From NCBI RefSeq assembly GCF_003026815.1, contig NZ_PYOG01000030.1, forward strand, positions 1 through 47,675: a DNA stretch of 47,675 nucleotides, read 5' to 3'. Source of the stretch: Photobacterium damselae. GTDB taxonomy: Bacteria > Pseudomonadota > Gammaproteobacteria > Enterobacterales > Vibrionaceae. Positions 7,317 to 16,881 of this stretch are shown here, in pieces. The position numbers and the translations under genes are program-made. The stretch's first letter is position 1, and every line of letters begins with the position of its first letter. The notes under the pieces were generated by a model. It was not told where the DNA came from and ran no database searches. It was given only the letters and a program-made list of their open reading frames with translations.

Positions 7317-10300
7317 TTGAGCCAGTCTAATCACTCTCAATCTAGCGCTTTGAATAATGAAAAGACGCTAAAGGCTGCGATAAAAGATTGCATGATGCGC
7401 GATCAGTTCCGCTTGCACAGACGTTTGCAAGGCGCAGCACGAATCAAAAATGACCAAGCCAAACACGCTGTTTTCGATGAAATTGCAACCGATATTGCAA
7501 AATCGATGAGTGTGGTTGAGCTGCGTCGTACTCAGCGTCCAACCGTAACGTACCCTGAATTATTGCCTGTTAGTCAGAAAAAAGACGATATTGCAGAAGC
7601 GATCAAACATAACCAAGTTGTGATTGTGGCGGGTGAAACAGGTTCAGGTAAAACCACTCAGCTTCCTAAAATTTGCTTAGAGTTAGGCCGTGGTGTGAAA
7701 GGTATGATTGGTCATACTCAGCCTCGTCGTCTTGCTGCCCGTTCTGTTGCTTCGCGTATTGCCGAAGAACTTGAATGTGAAATGGGCTCTTATGTGGGTT
7801 ATAAGGTTCGTTTTAACGATCAAGTTTCTGACCGTAGCCAAATTAAGTTGATGACAGACGGTATCTTGCTGGCTGAAATTCAGCACGACCGTTACCTTAA
7901 TCAGTACGACACCATTATTATCGATGAAGCGCACGAACGTAGCTTAAACATTGATTTTATTTTGGGTTACTTACGCGAGTTATTACCAAAGCGTCCTGAT
8001 TTAAAAGTTATCATTACGTCGGCAACTATCGACCCAGAACGTTTCTCAAAGCATTTTAATAATGCGCCAATTATTGAAGTATCTGGTCGTACTTATCCGG
8101 TAGATGTACGTTACCGTCCGATTGTTGAAGACAGTGACGATACCGATCGCGATCAACTTGAAGCCATTTTTGATGCGGTTGATGAGCTGTGTGATGAAGG
8201 TCAGGGCGATATTCTGATCTTTATGAATGGTGAGCGTGAGATCCGTGATACTGCCGATGCGTTAGAGAAACGAAAACTGCGTGATACCGAAATTGTTCCG
8301 CTGTTTGCCCGTTTGTCGGCTGGTGAGCAAAACCGCGTATTCCAGCCTCATACGGGTCGTCGTATCGTTCTCTCAACCAACGTTGCAGAAACCTCGCTAA
8401 CAGTACCGGGCATTAAGTATGTTATCGACCCAGGTACAGCACGTATTAGCCGTTACAGCTACCGTACTAAAGTTCAGCGTCTGCCAATTGAGCCGATTTC
8501 TCAGGCCAGTGCCAATCAGCGTAAAGGTCGTTGTGGTCGTGTGCAAGAGGGTATCTGTATTCGTCTTTACTCTGAAGAAGATTTCCTATCTCGCCCAGAG
8601 TTTACCGATCCAGAAATTCTGCGTACCAACCTAGCGTCTGTTATTTTGCAAATGACCGCAATTGGTTTGGGTGATATCCAGGCTTTCCCATTTGTTGAAG
8701 CGCCAGATAACCGCAATATTCAAGACGGTGTACGCTTATTGGAAGAGCTAGGTGCAATTAATGCAAATGCCAAAGATCCACGTAAGCGCTTAACGTCGGT
8801 TGGTCGCCAATTAGCCCGTTTACCTATTGACCCGCGTTTGGCTCGTATGGTGTTAGAAGCACCGAAAAATAATGCCTTACGTGAAGTAATGATCATTGCC
8901 TCTGCGTTGTCGATTCAAGACCCTCGTGAACGTCCGATGGAGAAACAGCAAGCGTCGGATGAAAAGCATCGTCGATTCTACGATAAAGAATCTGACTTTA
9001 TGACGTTTGTGAACCTTTGGGATTACGTTCAAGAGCAGCAAAAGGCATTGTCGGGTAATCAATTCCGTAAGCAGTGTAAGAAAGATTACCTTAACTACTT
9101 ACGCATCCGTGAGTGGCAAGATATTCACTTCCAAGTGCGCCAAGTGGTACGTGAACTGGAACTGCGTATTAATGACACTGAAGCTGGTTATGATGCTGTG
9201 CACATGTCGTTGCTATCGGGCTTGTTGTCGCATATTGGTATGAAAGATCAAGAGAAGAACGAATACCAAGGCGCTCGTAATGCCCGTTTCAATATCTTCC
9301 CTGGTTCTGGTATTTTCAAAAAACAGCCTAAGTGGGTTATGGTGGCTGAGCTGGTTGAAACCTCTCGTTTATGGGGTCGAATTGCCGCTAAAATTCAGCC
9401 TGAGTGGGTCGAGCCATTAGCACAACACCTATTAAAACGCAGTTATAGTGAACCGCATTGGGAGAAAAAATCTGCTGCTGTTCATGCGTTTGAAAAAGTG
9501 ACGTTATACGGAATTCCGGTTGTTGCTAAACGCAAAGTTAACTACGGCCGTATTGATCCTACAATTTCCCGTGAGATCTTCATCCGTTCTGCACTGGTGG
9601 AAGGGGATTGGGATACCAAACATAAGTTCTTCCAACAAAACCGTAAGCTGTTACGTGAAGTGGAAGAGTTGGAACACAAATCTCGTCGTCGTGATATTTT
9701 GATCGATGATGAGCAGTTGTTTGAGTTCTACGATCAGCGTATTGATCTTTCGGTTGTGTCGGGTCGTCACTTCGATACTTGGTGGAAAAAAGCCTCGAAA
9801 GAGAACCCTGAGTTATTGAACTTTGAACGTGAAATGCTGTTCCGTAATGATGCAAGCCACGTTACCGATCTCGATTATCCAAACTTCTGGCATCAAGGTA
9901 ACTTAAAACTGAAATTGAGCTATCAGTTTGAGCCAGGTGAAGATAACGATGGTGTGACCGTACATGTGCCGTTGGCGATTTTAAACCAAGTTGAGCCTGA
10001 TGGTTTTGATTGGCAGATCCCAGGTCTTCGTCATGAGTTGGTGGTTGCTTTGATTAAATCACTACCAAAAACATTACGCCGTAACTTTGTGCCTGCGCCA
10101 AACTATGCCGATGCTTTCTTGTCTCGCACTAAAGTGATGGAAGCGCCATTACTCGACAGTATGGAAAAAGAGCTAAAACGCATTACTGGTGTGACGATTT
10201 TACGTGAAGACTGGAACCTCGATCAGATCCCAGATCACCTAAAAATTACTTTTAGAGCCGTTGATCATCGTAATCGTAAGCTCCGTGAGAACAAAGATCT

Positions 10301-11231
10301 GTACGAGCTAAAAGACAGCTTAAAAGAGAAAGTGCAGCAGACGTTGTCTCAAGTGGCTGATGATGATATCGAACAAGAAGGCTTAAAGACGTGGAGTTTT
10401 GGTACGTTGCCTGAGCGTTACCAGCAAAAACGAGGTGGCTTTGAGGTTCGCGCTTATCCAGCGATTGTTGATAATAACGATTCGGTTGGTATCAAGTTAT
10501 TTGAAACCGAAGAAGAGCAGCATCGTGCTATGCAACAAGGTCAACGCCGTTTGATTTTGTTAAATATTCCATCACCAATTAAGTACTTGCACGATAACTT
10601 ACCAAACAAATCGAAGTTAGGTTTGTACTTTAACCCTTATGGCCGCGTATTGGATCTGATTGATGACTGTATTGCTTGTGGTATCGATAAGCTGATTGAA
10701 CAAAAGGGCGGTATTGTATGGCAACCTGAGGCGTTTGAGGCGCTAAAAGATTACGTACGTGCAGAGCTTGGCGATACTGTAGTAGAAATTGCTAAGCAAG
10801 TAGAAGAGATCCTCACAACAGCCTTTAACATTAATAAGCGTTTGAAAGGCCGAGTCGATCTGACTATGGCATTTGCATTATCTGATATTAAAGCGCAGCT
10901 TGAAGGGTTGATCTTTAAAGGCTTTGCAACTGAATGTGGTTGGAAACGTCTGCCTGATATCTTACGTTATATGCGTGCGATTGAGCGTCGTTTAGAAAAA
11001 CTGCCAATCGATCCGAATAAAGACCGTGTTCATATTCTTAAAGTGGAATCTATGGTTAATGAGTACAAAGAGTTGCTCAATAAGATCCCGAAAGGACAGC
11101 CAATTCCAGAGAATGTGAAAGAGATCCGTTGGATGATTGAAGAGTTGCGTGTTTCATATTTTGCGCAGCAATTAGGTACGCCATATCCGATCTCAGATAA
11201 GCGTATTCGCAATGCAATTAATGAGTGTTAG
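7317..11231 (+). CDS. hrpA: ATP-dependent RNA helicase HrpA
   Basis: 1304 residues from a TTG at 7317, close to the 1300 of E. coli HrpA. AGGA lies seven bases before this TTG; an alternative TTG at 7299 has no such site. DEAH-box motifs include GETGSGKTTQ (near 106-115), TQPRRLAARSVA, DEAHERSL, the SAT motif in TSATIDPERF, and motif VI with QRKGRCGR. The sequence follows E. coli HrpA along its whole length, including the long C-terminal region. HrpA is known to rescue stalled, colliding ribosomes by splitting them and also affects mRNA processing. It is a single gene ending at a strong terminator. Confidence 0.97.
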   Translation: MSQSNHSQSSALNNEKTLKAAIKDCMMRDQFRLHRRLQGAARIKNDQAKHAVFDEIATDIAKSMSVVELRRTQRPTVTYPELLPVSQKKDDIAEAIKHNQVVIVAGETGSGKTTQLPKICLELGRGVKGMIGHTQPRRLAARSVASRIAEELECEMGSYVGYKVRFNDQVSDRSQIKLMTDGILLAEIQHDRYLNQYDTIIIDEAHERSLNIDFILGYLRELLPKRPDLKVIITSATIDPERFSKHFNNAPIIEVSGRTYPVDVRYRPIVEDSDDTDRDQLEAIFDAVDELCDEGQGDILIFMNGEREIRDTADALEKRKLRDTEIVPLFARLSAGEQNRVFQPHTGRRIVLSTNVAETSLTVPGIKYVIDPGTARISRYSYRTKVQRLPIEPISQASANQRKGRCGRVQEGICIRLYSEEDFLSRPEFTDPEILRTNLASVILQMTAIGLGDIQAFPFVEAPDNRNIQDGVRLLEELGAINANAKDPRKRLTSVGRQLARLPIDPRLARMVLEAPKNNALREVMIIASALSIQDPRERPMEKQQASDEKHRRFYDKESDFMTFVNLWDYVQEQQKALSGNQFRKQCKKDYLNYLRIREWQDIHFQVRQVVRELELRINDTEAGYDAVHMSLLSGLLSHIGMKDQEKNEYQGARNARFNIFPGSGIFKKQPKWVMVAELVETSRLWGRIAAKIQPEWVEPLAQHLLKRSYSEPHWEKKSAAVHAFEKVTLYGIPVVAKRKVNYGRIDPTISREIFIRSALVEGDWDTKHKFFQQNRKLLREVEELEHKSRRRDILIDDEQLFEFYDQRIDLSVVSGRHFDTWWKKASKENPELLNFEREMLFRNDASHVTDLDYPNFWHQGNLKLKLSYQFEPGEDNDGVTVHVPLAILNQVEPDGFDWQIPGLRHELVVALIKSLPKTLRRNFVPAPNYADAFLSRTKVMEAPLLDSMEKELKRITGVTILREDWNLDQIPDHLKITFRAVDHRNRKLRENKDLYELKDSLKEKVQQTLSQVADDDIEQEGLKTWSFGTLPERYQQKRGGFEVRAYPAIVDNNDSVGIKLFETEEEQHRAMQQGQRRLILLNIPSPIKYLHDNLPNKSKLGLYFNPYGRVLDLIDDCIACGIDKLIEQKGGIVWQPEAFEALKDYVRAELGDTVVEIAKQVEEILTTAFNINKRLKGRVDLTMAFALSDIKAQLEGLIFKGFATECGWKRLPDILRYMRAIERRLEKLPIDPNKDRVHILKVESMVNEYKELLNKIPKGQPIPENVKEIRWMIEELRVSYFAQQLGTPYPISDKRIRNAINEC

Positions 11232-11260
11232 GCGATAAATAGCCTTCTATTCTAGAAAAT

Positions 11261-11301
11261 AAAACCGCCAATGTTGATGATTCAATATTGGCGGTTTTTT
11301 T
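11261..11301. terminator. hrpA intrinsic terminator
   Basis: A 12-base-pair stem, AAAACCGCCAAT (11261-11272) with ATTGGCGGTTTT (11287-11298), followed by a T-run. The A-run on the other side lets it act in reverse for the convergent peptidase gene. Confidence 0.92.
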
Positions 11302-11341
11302 ATTAGGTGTGATATTTGATAGCTAGATTTTAGTGCCGAGA

Positions 11342-12007
11342 CTAAAGATCTTCGCGTCCTAAAATCAGATTGGGGTCGGGGCAATTATCGAGGTAAAAGT
11401 CGAGCTGCTTGGGATCAACTACACCAGGATAGTCACTATGGTGTTTACCCATATCTTTTATTACTTGTAAATGTAGGTGAGGCGCCCAACCACCGTTCTC
11501 TTCTGGTGTTCCGATACTGGCAAAGGCTTCACCGGTTTTAATTGTTTGTCCGACCGATAACGCTTTTACACTTTCCCAGTGAAGGTGACCATATAAAGTA
11601 TAAAATTTCTGGCCTTCAAGCTGGTGGCATAAAATAACCGTAGGGCCATAATCACCGTCATTATTATGATTTGCAACGCTGTGAACTTGAGCAGTGTAGG
11701 GCGCATAGATTGGTGTGAGCGCAGGCAGACCAAGATCAATCCCTATATGAACCGTACGGTGCTCTTGTCCGGCAAAATTATCGGTATCTTGGTAGATCAA
11801 ACGTTGCTCATTGTAGCGCCCGATCACCACTTGAGCTTCTATTGCCACGGCCCGTTGTGCCATTTCATCAGAAAAGCTGTGTTGTTCGGTGACATGTTGC
11901 CAAATCTCACTACTTGGCGAGAGGTCAACAATCAGCGCTCGACCAAATTGCCGTTCTTTAGGAACAACAGGGTGAAAACGGTGATTTTTTAATAGATCAT
12001 TGAGCAT
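11342..12007 (-). CDS. M23-family (LytM-like) metallopeptidase protein
   Basis: 221 residues. The M23 fold is at about 80-185, with zinc ligands in HIGIDLG (H87, D91) and HLHLQ (H177, H179) and the YGHLH strand between. These residues match active peptidoglycan endopeptidases. No signal peptide or membrane helix is visible, which is odd for a wall hydrolase; the N-terminal 80 residues are soluble. The start is the ATG at 12007, preceded by AAGGAG, inside the end of the MFS gene (11-base overlap), so the two are translationally coupled. M23-domain proteins without export signals exist next to transporters or aminotransferases; what they act on is not known to me. Confidence 0.8.
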   Translation of the reverse strand: MLNDLLKNHRFHPVVPKERQFGRALIVDLSPSSEIWQHVTEQHSFSDEMAQRAVAIEAQVVIGRYNEQRLIYQDTDNFAGQEHRTVHIGIDLGLPALTPIYAPYTAQVHSVANHNNDGDYGPTVILCHQLEGQKFYTLYGHLHWESVKALSVGQTIKTGEAFASIGTPEENGGWAPHLHLQVIKDMGKHHSDYPGVVDPKQLDFYLDNCPDPNLILGREDL

Positions 12008-13238
12008 CAACCATCTCCTTATTCAGCATTTTTGGCACTAAGAAACTGGCCGCAATATAACCGATAACTGCAATCCAAGTGGGTAACATTAGACTTATAT
12101 TAACCAATACTGCGGTTAAATATCCGGTCAAAGTCCAAGCTAAGCCTACCATAGCACTCGACATCGCCATTGCCCATCCTTGATCGATATCACTAGCGCG
12201 GTTAGATAGGCTGGTGATATAGAGAGGAAATGAAATTGCCACAAACGTTGCTGTAACCACCATAGCAATAGTATGAGTTAACGGTGTTGGGGTCAGTGCT
12301 AATGTAGCCATACCCAAAGCGGAAAATAAGAGAGTTATACGTAATGCTTTAGTCACACTCCAACGGCTGAGTATCCATTTAGGAAGGACTAAGAGCGCGA
12401 TGATCATAACAATACCAATCGCAATCATGTAATTTTGATAGAAACTGCCACTGACTTCCAACTGCCATTTTTGGGGAAAGATAAAGGAGATATTTTGGAA
12501 ATACAGACTCCAGCTAAATTGACCAAGAAAGACGATAGCAAGGCTCTTAATCAGACCCGATTGACTACGTTGTAATGGCGCCACAAAGGAGAGTGGATTA
12601 TCAGAATCGGCTTTATGTTGCTTAGGTAGCCTTACGTTCTGCAATAACGCCAAGCAAATCAGCGCAATAAATAGACACGCATAAAAAGGGCCTTCTGCGC
12701 CATACATAGCGGTAAGTTTACTGCCAAGTGCGGGGCCAAACGACATAGCAGCGGTCATAACGACAGCGACCAAGCTCATCAGTGCCGCTTTATTTTTTCC
12801 TTCGCTGTTATCACTGAGAACCGCTTGCGCCATTGGTTGACTGGCCGAACCTAAGCTATTGATCATATTACCAGCAAAGAGCAAAACAACGGAACCTAGT
12901 GCAATGGCGTAAACGGGAAGAATAAAGCCGACTCCAGCGATAAGCAGACAGATTGCCATCATTATTTTTCGACCAAAGTGGTCTGCCAATCTGGCCAGTA
13001 GCGGGGTGAAAAACATCGAGATAAAAGGGGCCGCAGACATAACCGTTCCGAATAATTCTCGGCGCTGTTCTATTGGCATATTTTGCGCAATAGCTAAGGA
13101 GTGATCGGTAAGAAAGAGGCTGACATAAGCAGGAATTGTGATAAAAAATCCAGCAGAGCCTAAAAATATGATCAAATACAGGGTAAATAAGGAAAAGGGA
13201 GAGAACTTTGCCTCAATCGGTTGGGTTAAGCTATTCAC
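11997..13238 (-). CDS. MFS transporter
   Basis: 413 residues with about 12 membrane helices and a loop between helices 6 and 7 (near 200-225). The helix 2-3 loop carries the MFS signature as LLARLADHFGRKIMM (near 80-95). The drug/H+ antiporter or sugar exporter branches fit best, but the substrate cannot be read from sequence. The start is a GTG with GGAGG six bases upstream. It is the first gene of a two-gene unit with the M23 protein, whose start overlaps its end, so export or uptake of a wall-derived compound is conceivable but unproven. Confidence 0.85.
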   Translation of the reverse strand: MNSLTQPIEAKFSPFSLFTLYLIIFLGSAGFFITIPAYVSLFLTDHSLAIAQNMPIEQRRELFGTVMSAAPFISMFFTPLLARLADHFGRKIMMAICLLIAGVGFILPVYAIALGSVVLLFAGNMINSLGSASQPMAQAVLSDNSEGKNKAALMSLVAVVMTAAMSFGPALGSKLTAMYGAEGPFYACLFIALICLALLQNVRLPKQHKADSDNPLSFVAPLQRSQSGLIKSLAIVFLGQFSWSLYFQNISFIFPQKWQLEVSGSFYQNYMIAIGIVMIIALLVLPKWILSRWSVTKALRITLLFSALGMATLALTPTPLTHTIAMVVTATFVAISFPLYITSLSNRASDIDQGWAMAMSSAMVGLAWTLTGYLTAVLVNISLMLPTWIAVIGYIAASFLVPKMLNKEMVDAQ

Positions 13239-13300
13239 ATCAAGCCTCCATAGTAGAAGCTGAGTATTTTAATCAGGTATTAGTAATTGGCAAGAAATTA

Positions 13301-13347
13301 TATATCCCCCAGCGATTTGAACTAAAAGCTGAGTGCTAGGGGATATA
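13301..13347. repeat. Long inverted repeat between DUF417 and MFS genes
   Basis: Arms TATATCCCC (13301-13309) and GGGGATATA (13339-13347), with further pairing inside (AGC with GCT), form a hairpin of about 12 pairs around a 21-base loop. There is no T-run, so it is not a classical terminator. It lies 28 bases after the DUF417 stop and about 60 upstream of the MFS start, on the strand of both genes. Confidence 0.5.
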
Positions 13348-13374
13348 CTGGTTTTATGGGAGTACAGCTAAGAT

Positions 13375-13854
13375 CTATTTATTTTGAAGGCTTGTGTTTT
13401 GAAGATCTAAACGACTCCAACTGCGTTCAACCACCATAACTGCGATAGCTAAAAAGACAACATCTTTCACTAAGAAAAAGTTAGTCACTAAGATACCATC
13501 AGAGACTTTCCATGTATTGGGAGTCGTGAGTAGAAAACTTAATGTAACGACAAAAATTAGGCTAGCTGCTATACCTGAAATAAATCCAACTTTTGCGTTT
13601 TTGATGCCATAAATAAGACCTGCAGCCACAATAATTTCAGCACTGCCAACTAAGTTAGAAACTGTTTGAATGGAAAAGACTTGATATAACCAGCTCATTA
13701 AAAAGTGGTTTTTGACTAAAGGTTCAATCAATTTGGCTTCTGTTGGTGTGAACTTGTAAATTCCTATCCAGAAAAGCACCAGTACAATGCCAAATAAACC
13801 TATGTAGTAACCAATCGATTCTGTCGGTCTTGCTTGTTGTGATTTCAATTCCAT
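13375..13854 (-). CDS. DUF417 (YkgB/RclC-like) inner-membrane protein
   Basis: 159 residues with four membrane helices (about 18-35, 63-83, 90-110 and 125-143). The pattern fits DUF417, including GLFGIVLVLFWIGIYKFTPTEA near the start, IEPLVKNHFLMSW, and the loop TTPNTWK before the last helix. The E. coli relative RclC belongs to the reactive-chlorine resistance operon. No rcl regulator or other rcl gene is adjacent, so this role is only suggestive. The ATG start follows GGAG at seven bases. Confidence 0.8.
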   Translation of the reverse strand: MELKSQQARPTESIGYYIGLFGIVLVLFWIGIYKFTPTEAKLIEPLVKNHFLMSWLYQVFSIQTVSNLVGSAEIIVAAGLIYGIKNAKVGFISGIAASLIFVVTLSFLLTTPNTWKVSDGILVTNFFLVKDVVFLAIAVMVVERSWSRLDLQNTSLQNK

Positions 13855-14035
13855 GTTTTTTCTCCATTAATAATATTTGATAACCAAGACCAAGAGATGA
13901 GAAAAAATCTTTCATTAATAGGAAAGGCAAGTTGGAATATCTTATAATCAAAGTGCAGTTATTTTTGGTGCTTATTGAAAACAAAGGCTCGTACAATAAC
14001 GAACCTTTATCATTTAATTGAATCTGATCTTGGTT

Positions 14036-15346
14036 TTATAAACAGTCAATATAAGGAGATCTGAAGTTAATTAAATTAGGAAACAACTCTAGTATTTGTT
14101 GATCCGATAAGCCAAACCAGCGGCACAAAGTTGCATGGACCTGATCTGCCGCTATGGTTGGTATCATGCGACCATTATTGTAATCATTTTCACTACCAGG
14201 TGTTAAATCAGGCCAGGTACCATAAGCTTTCTGCCCCTTAATTGCCCCTCCGAGAATCAGCTGATGTCCAGCCCATCCATGATCTGTACCTGACTCATTT
14301 GCCATTACGCGACGACCAAAATCAGACATGGTGACAGTAGTAACATTTTGTGTGACACCTTGTTGCTCTAAATCTTGCTGAAATAGTGCGAGAGCTTGAG
14401 CTAGTTGCTGTAACAAAGCGTGATGTGTTGGCTTTTGATTAAAATGAGTATCAAATCCACCGATCCCCACAAAGAAGACTTGACGCTGGTGGCCCAAACT
14501 TTGTCTTGCGCTAATCATCCTTGCAACCATTTGTAATTGCGTTGCAAGTTTAGAATCTGGATACACTATGCTAGAAGGGTGCGCATCAAGCACATTTTTA
14601 AGTTCAGTGTTTTCACTCACACTTTTTTTCATTGTATTGGCAAAGTGTTGTGTATAAACATTGTCATAGTCTGCTTTAAAATGAGCAAAATACTCATCCA
14701 ATCTTACTGAGTCATGCCATGAACTGTATTGTCCAACACCTTGGCTACTTATAACGGTTTGACTCAGATTTTTTGCGCTATTAAAACGTCTTTGAGAGTT
14801 AAGCGAGATAAGGGGAGAAATTGAGGTATTGTTAGCTAGCATATCCATCATTCTACCAGCCCACCCGAGTGAATTATTGTAATTTGTCGCCCCTGTTTGC
14901 CACATATCTTGCTGCATATTATGCGCCATCAAAAATTCTGGAAGCGGTGATAATCCAGCAGCAATCGTTGAGCGGGTTGCAGGTGTTAGTAACTGACCTG
15001 TATTGAGCAATACTGAAGCTTGGCCAGATTCAAATAAAGGGAGTAAATCGGACATCGCACTGTGAATACCCAAGCTAATTTGATTTTCACTGTGTAATGA
15101 TAAAGGTAAAATTTCTGATTGAGTTAAACCAAGAGCAGGTCGAGCTGATAAATAGCTCTGATACGCATCAGGAGATGTTGGCACAATCATATTATAGGCA
15201 TCATTACCGCCATATAAAAACACCACAACAAGTGCTTTATAGTCGGAGATACTAGAGCTTGCTAAGGCAATATTTGGTAATACCGATGCTGATGTTGCGG
15301 ATACGGCGGCGGCACTTTGCAAAAATCGACGGCGAGAAATCTTCAT
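14036..15346 (-). CDS. DUF1501 protein with Tat signal
   Basis: 436 residues. The N-terminus has a twin-arginine signal, SRRRFLQSAAAVSATSA, with likely cleavage after ALA near residue 29, so the folded protein is exported. The rest matches DUF1501, an alkaline-phosphatase-superfamily-like family: VVVFLYGGNDAYNMIVP near 40-56, FFVGIGGFDTH near 292-302 and TMSDFGRR near 335. Its ATG overlaps the stop of the DUF1800 gene by four bases, so the two are coupled. DUF1800-DUF1501 pairs recur across many bacteria, but the substrate and reaction are unknown. Confidence 0.88.
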   Translation of the reverse strand: MKISRRRFLQSAAAVSATSASVLPNIALASSSISDYKALVVVFLYGGNDAYNMIVPTSPDAYQSYLSARPALGLTQSEILPLSLHSENQISLGIHSAMSDLLPLFESGQASVLLNTGQLLTPATRSTIAAGLSPLPEFLMAHNMQQDMWQTGATNYNNSLGWAGRMMDMLANNTSISPLISLNSQRRFNSAKNLSQTVISSQGVGQYSSWHDSVRLDEYFAHFKADYDNVYTQHFANTMKKSVSENTELKNVLDAHPSSIVYPDSKLATQLQMVARMISARQSLGHQRQVFFVGIGGFDTHFNQKPTHHALLQQLAQALALFQQDLEQQGVTQNVTTVTMSDFGRRVMANESGTDHGWAGHQLILGGAIKGQKAYGTWPDLTPGSENDYNNGRMIPTIAADQVHATLCRWFGLSDQQILELFPNLINFRSPYIDCL

Positions 15347-16881
15347 GCTAAAGCCTCCTGAGTAAAGAATTCTGGTGCTGTAAAGGCAATATATAAGGTT
15401 GTTTTTACTCGACGTAGGTCTTGCTTTAGAGGGATGTGCAAAGTGAGTGCCTCTACTATTTGCTGATGTACACGAGCAGGCATCAAGCCTAAAAAGATGC
15501 GTTCATTGATAAGTTGAGTATAAGCATCAGGATCTTGATGTACGGCTAAAAATGGAGTGATGTCATAACGCCATTGAGTACTCTTCTTATTTTTGTGTGA
15601 CTCAATATTTTGTACGATTTTGTTATGGATCATCTGCATTTGATATGTCGTTAATAAACTAGCCTCTGGTGATGTTAATCCACGTTCTTCTAGAATTCCT
15701 TGCGGCGCAAAATCGGGCAAATAGAAATTAAATACGGTTTCTGAATTTAAAGGAGATTGGCCTAAGGTTCGAGATGAGGACATAAAATCTCGCCAATAAT
15801 CACCAATCGTTGACATACCCAGTGCTTTTGCTTGATTAGTAATCATTAATATAGGTTCTTTAATTAACCCAAAATGATTATGTTGCTGCAGGGTTGATTG
15901 GTTGCCTTGAGAGCCAATGCTATTGAGAGCATCTTCGTCGGTTAATATAGCGAAGAGCGTTGCTTTTAAATCGCCCCGAACACCCATACCGTTATTTATA
16001 AAGGTTTGTGCCACGCGTTCAATATATTCTGGACGTGGGTTACTGGTTACAAAACGTTTAATTAATAAATTAGCGATAAAAGGAGGGGTATTTGGGTGGT
16101 TGAATAGTACTTCAATGGCCTGCTCAAGATCTTGCTGCGTATTTTGCCCAGCAGGGAATGTTTGCCCTAAAACGACTTTTTCATCGTAGTCATGGAATTT
16201 TTCTTTTCCATACATCGGAACATGTAAACTACCACCAGTCCAGCCAGTTAATACTCTGGCTAATTCTTGTACATCATCTTGTTGATAGGTTGGTATTTTT
16301 TGCCCATTACTATCAAGCAGAGCTTCACCGCGATTGTTTAAACGCCATAAACCAAGAGTAAACAGCTGCATAACCTCTCGAGCATAATTCTCATCAGGGA
16401 AGCTATTTTTCTTTGGGTTTGCCTTTCGACTTCCCCTTAGTGTGAGATATCTGCCCATCATTGGATTTGTCGTAACATCCCTTAACAGATCTTTGAAATT
16501 GCCTAAGCTGTGCTGAACAAGAAGATCATAATAAGCGGCGATTTCATCATGGCGATTACCAAGACCTTGTTGTGATATCACCAATATTTGACTTAGAGCA
16601 TAAGCCATTCTTTGGCGAAGTTGATCGGGCGCCGTAAGTGCATGTTGGTACCAAGCTCCAGTACGGATTGTACTATTGGGTTTATCTAAATTAGCTAGAG
16701 CTGTTGCTTGCTGTATAACTGGAAGATGATAAGAAGGGGGGCGTTGACTTTGTTCCTCAAACCATTGCTGGACTCCAATGGTTTGTAGATGCGTCACATC
16801 ATCAAGAGTTGAACCAAATGTTGCGCGATAGAGAAACGCGACATTTTGACTTTTACTTAAATACAATGAATGTACTGACAT
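15343..16881 (-). CDS. DUF1800 protein, partner of DUF1501
   Basis: 512 residues. Typical DUF1800 features are the opening FLYRATFGSTLDDVTHL, WYQHALTAPDQLRQRMAYALSQILVIS near 70-100, the EVMQLFTLGLW segment and ARVLTGWTGG. No signal peptide is seen although its partner has a Tat signal, so this member may act in the cytoplasm or be carried out by its partner. The start is the ATG at 16881 with a weak AGG before it. It is the first gene of the pair and overlaps the DUF1501 start by four bases. Function is unknown. Confidence 0.88.
   Translation of the reverse strand: MSVHSLYLSKSQNVAFLYRATFGSTLDDVTHLQTIGVQQWFEEQSQRPPSYHLPVIQQATALANLDKPNSTIRTGAWYQHALTAPDQLRQRMAYALSQILVISQQGLGNRHDEIAAYYDLLVQHSLGNFKDLLRDVTTNPMMGRYLTLRGSRKANPKKNSFPDENYAREVMQLFTLGLWRLNNRGEALLDSNGQKIPTYQQDDVQELARVLTGWTGGSLHVPMYGKEKFHDYDEKVVLGQTFPAGQNTQQDLEQAIEVLFNHPNTPPFIANLLIKRFVTSNPRPEYIERVAQTFINNGMGVRGDLKATLFAILTDEDALNSIGSQGNQSTLQQHNHFGLIKEPILMITNQAKALGMSTIGDYWRDFMSSSRTLGQSPLNSETVFNFYLPDFAPQGILEERGLTSPEASLLTTYQMQMIHNKIVQNIESHKNKKSTQWRYDITPFLAVHQDPDAYTQLINERIFLGLMPARVHQQIVEALTLHIPLKQDLRRVKTTLYIAFTAPEFFTQEALA

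Noticed and set aside
9580..9855. 91-codon minus-strand frame inside hrpA
   Set aside because: It is fully inside a well-conserved gene with no ribosome site or recognisable product; an antisense shadow.
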